DNA of 64,000 bases, taken from contig NC_064044.1 of assembly GCF_932526225.1 (NCBI RefSeq), positions 5,606,747 through 5,670,746 on the forward strand, given 5' to 3'. The notes beneath the pieces were generated by a model that saw only the letters and a list, made by a program, of their open reading frames with translations, was not told the origin of the DNA and made no database searches. The translations under genes were made by a program, and so were the position numbers. Positions 60,944 through 64,000 of the stretch are shown piece after piece (position 1 is the stretch's first letter; every line of letters starts with the position of its first letter). The DNA comes from Nematostella vectensis. Lineage: Eukaryota; Cnidaria; Anthozoa; Actiniaria; Edwardsiidae.

Positions 60944-63900
60944 GTTACCAGGCTGTTAGATCGCATGTTGCGTTACCTAGTTACTAGTTCCAAGCTTTGC
61001 GGTACCAGGCCGTTAGATCGCATGTTGCGTTACCTAGATAATAGTTCCAAGCTCTGTGTTACCTTGCTGTTAGATCCCATGTTGCGTTACCTAGTTAATA
61101 GTTACAAGCTTTGCGGTACCAGGCCGTTAGATCGCATGTTGCGTTACCTAGATAATAGTTCCAAGCTCTGTGTTACCTTGCTGTTAGATCCCATGTTGCG
61201 TTACCTAGTTAATAGTTCCAAGCTCTGCGTTACCAGGCTGTTTGATCCCATGTTGCGTTACCTAGATAATAGTTCCAAGCTCTGTGTTACCAGGCTGTTA
61301 GATCCCATGTTGCGTTACCTAGTTAATAGTTCCAAGCTATGTGTTACCAGGCTGTTAGATCCCATGTTGCGTTACCTAGTTAATATTTCCAAGCTCTGCG
61401 TTACCAGGCTGTTAGATCCCATGTTGCGTTACCTAGGTAATAGTTCCAAGCTCTGTGTTACCAGGCTGTTATATCCCATGTTGCGTTACCTAGATAATAG
61501 TTCCAAGCTCTGCGTTACCAGGCTGTTATATCGCATGTTGCGTTACCTAGTTAATAGCTCCAAGCTCTACGTTACCAGGCTGTTAGATCCCATGTTGCGT
61601 TACCTAGTTAATAGTTCCAAGCTCTGTGTTACCAGGCTGTTAGATCCGATGTTGCGTTACCTAGTTAATAGTTCCAAGTTCTGTGTTACCAGGCTGTTAG
61701 ATCCCATGTTGCGTTACCTAGTTAATAGTTCCAAGCTCTGTGTTACCAGGCTGTTAGATCCCATGTTGCGTTACCTAGTTAATAGTTCCAAGCTCTGTGT
61801 TACCAGGCTGTTATATCCCATGTTGCGTTACCTAGTTAATAGTTCCAAGCTCTGTGTTACCAGGCTGTTAGATCCCATGTTGCGTTAATAGTTAATAGTT
61901 CCAAGCTCTGTGTTACCGGGCTGATCCCATGTTGCGTTACCTAGTGAATAGTTCCAAGCTCTGTGTTACCAGGCTGTTAGATCCCATGTTGCGTTACCTA
62001 GTTAATAGTTCTAAGCTCTGAGTTACCAGGCTGTTAGATCCAATGTTGCGTTACCTAGTTCCAAGCTCTGTGTTACCAGGCTGTTAGATCCCATGTTGCG
62101 TTACCTAGTTAATAGTTCCAAGCTCTGTGTTACCAGGCTGTTAGATCCAATGTTGCGTTACCTAGTTCCAAGCTCTGTGTTACCAGGCTGTTAGATCCCA
62201 TGTTGCGTTACCTAGTTAATAGTTCTAAGCTCTGTGTTACCAGGCTGTTAGATCCCATGTTGCGTTACCTAGTTAATAGTTCCAAGCTCTGCGTTACCAG
62301 GCTGTTACCTTGTTAATAGTTCCAAGCTCTTACCAGGCTGTTTATCCTCGGGGACCCAGGGCGACGCGAAGACCGGAAGCGGAAGTACGCGCGGAGTACT
62401 CCCGCTTCCGGTCTCCACGTCGCCCTGGGTTCCTAGGATGCAGGCTGTTAAGATCTCATCTCGCCCTTACTTGGTTGGTAAGTGACACCACTACTTGGTC
62501 TTTAACCGCTGTCATCTCTAGATACATTTGTATCTCACCAGGCTGTTAGATCCCATGTTGCGTTACCTAGTTAATAGTTCCAAGCTCTGTGTTACCAGGC
62601 TGTTAGATCCCATGTTGCGTTACCTAGTTAATAGTTCCAAGCTCTGTGTTACCAGGCTGTTAGATCCCATGTTGCGTTACCTAGTTAATAGTTCCAAGCT
62701 CTGTGTTACCAGGCTGTTAGATCCCATGTTGCGTTACCTAGTTAATAGTTCTGAGCTCTGCGTTACCAGGCTGTTAGATCCCATGTTGCGTTACCTACTT
62801 AATAGTTCCAAGCTCTGTGTTACCAGGCTGTTAGATTCCATGTTGCGTTACCTAGTTAATAGTTCCAAGCTCTGTGTTACCAGGGTGTTAGATCCCATGT
62901 TGGGTTACCTAATTAATAGTTCCAAGCTTTGTGTTACCAGGCTGTTAGATCCCATGTTGCGTTACCTAGTTAATAGTTCCAAGCTCTGTGTTACCAGGCT
63001 GTTAGATCCCATGTTGCGTTACCTAGTTAATAGTTCCAAGCTCTACGTTACCAGGCTGTTAGAACCCATGTTGCGTTACCTAGTTAATAGTTCCAAGCTC
63101 TGTGTTACCGGGCTGTTAGATCCCATGTTGCGTTACCTAGTTAATAGTTCCAAGCTCTGTGTTACCAGGCTGTTAGATCCCATGTTGCGTTACCTAGTTA
63201 ATAGTTCCAAGCTCTGTGTTACCAGGCTGGTAGATCCCATGTTGCGTTAATAGTTAATAGTTCCAAGCTCTGTGTTACCAGGCTGTTAGATCCCATGTTG
63301 CGTTACCTAGTTAATAGTTCCAAGCTCTACGTTACCAGGCTGTTAGATCCCATGTTGCGTTACCTAGTTAATAGTTCCAAGCTCTGTGTTACCAGGCTGT
63401 TAGATCCCATGTTGAGTTACCTAGTTAATAGTTCCAAGCTCTGTGTTACCGGGCTGTTAGATCCCATGTTGCGTTACCTAGTTAATAGTTCCAAGCTCTG
63501 TGTTACCAGGCTGTTAGATCCCATGTTGCGTTACCTAGTTAATAGTTCTAAGCTCTGAGTTACCAGGCTGTTAGATCCAATGTTGCGTTACCTAGTTCCA
63601 AGCTCTGTGTTACCAGGCTGTTAGATCCCATGTTGCGTTACCTAGTTAATAGTTCCAAGCTCTGTGTTACCAGGCTGTTAGATCCCATGTTGCGTTACCT
63701 AGTTAATAGTTCTAAGCTCTGTGTTACCAGGCTGTTAGATCCCATGTTGCGTTACCTAGTTCCAAGCTCTACGTTACCAGGCTGTTAGATCCCATGTTGC
63801 GTTACCTAGTTAATAGTTCCAAGCTCTGTGTTACCAGGCTGTTAGATCCCATGTTGAGTTACCTAGTTAATAGTTCCAAGCTCTGTGTTACTGGGCTGTT

Positions 63901-64000
63901 AGATCCCATGTTGTGTTACCTAGTTAATAGTTCCAAGCTCTGTGTTACCAGGCTGTTAGATCCAATGTTGCGTTACCTAGTTAATAGTTCTAAGCTATGC
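60944..64000 (+). repeat. 57-bp minisatellite reaching the window edge
   Basis: About 50 units of 57 bp with the core GTTAGATCCCATGTTGCGTT, ACCTAGTTAATAGTTCCAAG and CTCTGTGTTACCAGGCT. Some units lack about 13 bp (ACCTAGTTCCAAG). The first few units (to about 61200) alternate two variants. 57 is divisible by three, so frames of 307 and 240 codons arise. Lies upstream of the first visible TBC1D2 exon, so probably intronic. No similarity to a visible exon. Confidence 0.92.
62345..62440. repeat. Foldback element family B, short copy
   Basis: CCTCGGGGACCCAGGGCGAC and the complement CGTCGCCCTGGGTTCCTAGG flank inner arms GACCGGAAGCGGAAGTAC and GTACTCCCGCTTCCGGTC. A 96-bp palindrome inside the 57-bp array, sharing its ends with 34238-34588. 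Confidence 0.8.

Noticed and set aside
60965..63558. Frames of 307, 240 and 87 codons with a 19-residue repeat
   Set aside because: Produced by the 57-bp minisatellite. Units with indels break the frame, and no selection on codons is seen.

Overview
The window is from an intron-rich animal genome. It holds three complete and one partial multi-exon protein-coding genes with GT-AG introns, one nuclear tRNA gene, and dense non-coding repeats. The gene set, intron structure and AT-rich, tandem-repeat- and MITE-rich introns suggest a non-vertebrate metazoan. I favour an anthozoan cnidarian (sea anemone-like), but this is inferred from style and not proven by any marker.

Layout: 1-1834 has no recognised gene. 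RPLP0 (minus, 1899-6371, 7 coding exons, 313 aa) shares a divergent promoter region with a bifunctional pseudouridine catabolism gene (plus, 7712-24113, 17 coding exons, 726 aa), which fuses a pseudouridine-5'-phosphate glycosidase to a PfkB sugar/pseudouridine kinase. 24386-32270 is gene-poor. An extracellular heparan sulfate 6-O-endosulfatase (SULF, plus, 32331-44421, 11 coding exons, 1006 aa) follows. tRNA-Trp(CCA) lies at 47048-47119. The 3' part of a TBC1D2-type Rab GTPase-activating protein (minus, 47692 to at least 60787, 13 exons, 512 aa visible) runs off towards the right edge, where a 57-bp minisatellite fills 60944-64000. I rebuilt all four genes exon by exon; every phase closes and each reading frame is open.

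The most unusual property is a recurrent class of tandem array. At eight exons in three genes (exons 4, 5 and 13 of the pseudouridine gene, exon 3 of SULF, and four exons of TBC1D2), the stretch spanning the splice junction has been multiplied into the adjoining intron. Acceptor-side copies always lie upstream of the true exon and donor-side copies always downstream, so the true exon faces up to about 15 decoy splice sites. In SULF the first three decoys keep the frame open and could add 19-residue modules.

A second notable item is a 625-bp insertion at 19292-19916. It carries two type I hammerhead ribozyme motifs in opposite orientation and is flanked by a 13-bp direct repeat; it resembles a retrozyme-like element. 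Other mobile sequences are several MITE or foldback families and a decayed 3' end of a non-LTR retrotransposon in a TBC1D2 intron. The genes have no obvious joint function; they look like ordinary unlinked metazoan neighbours.
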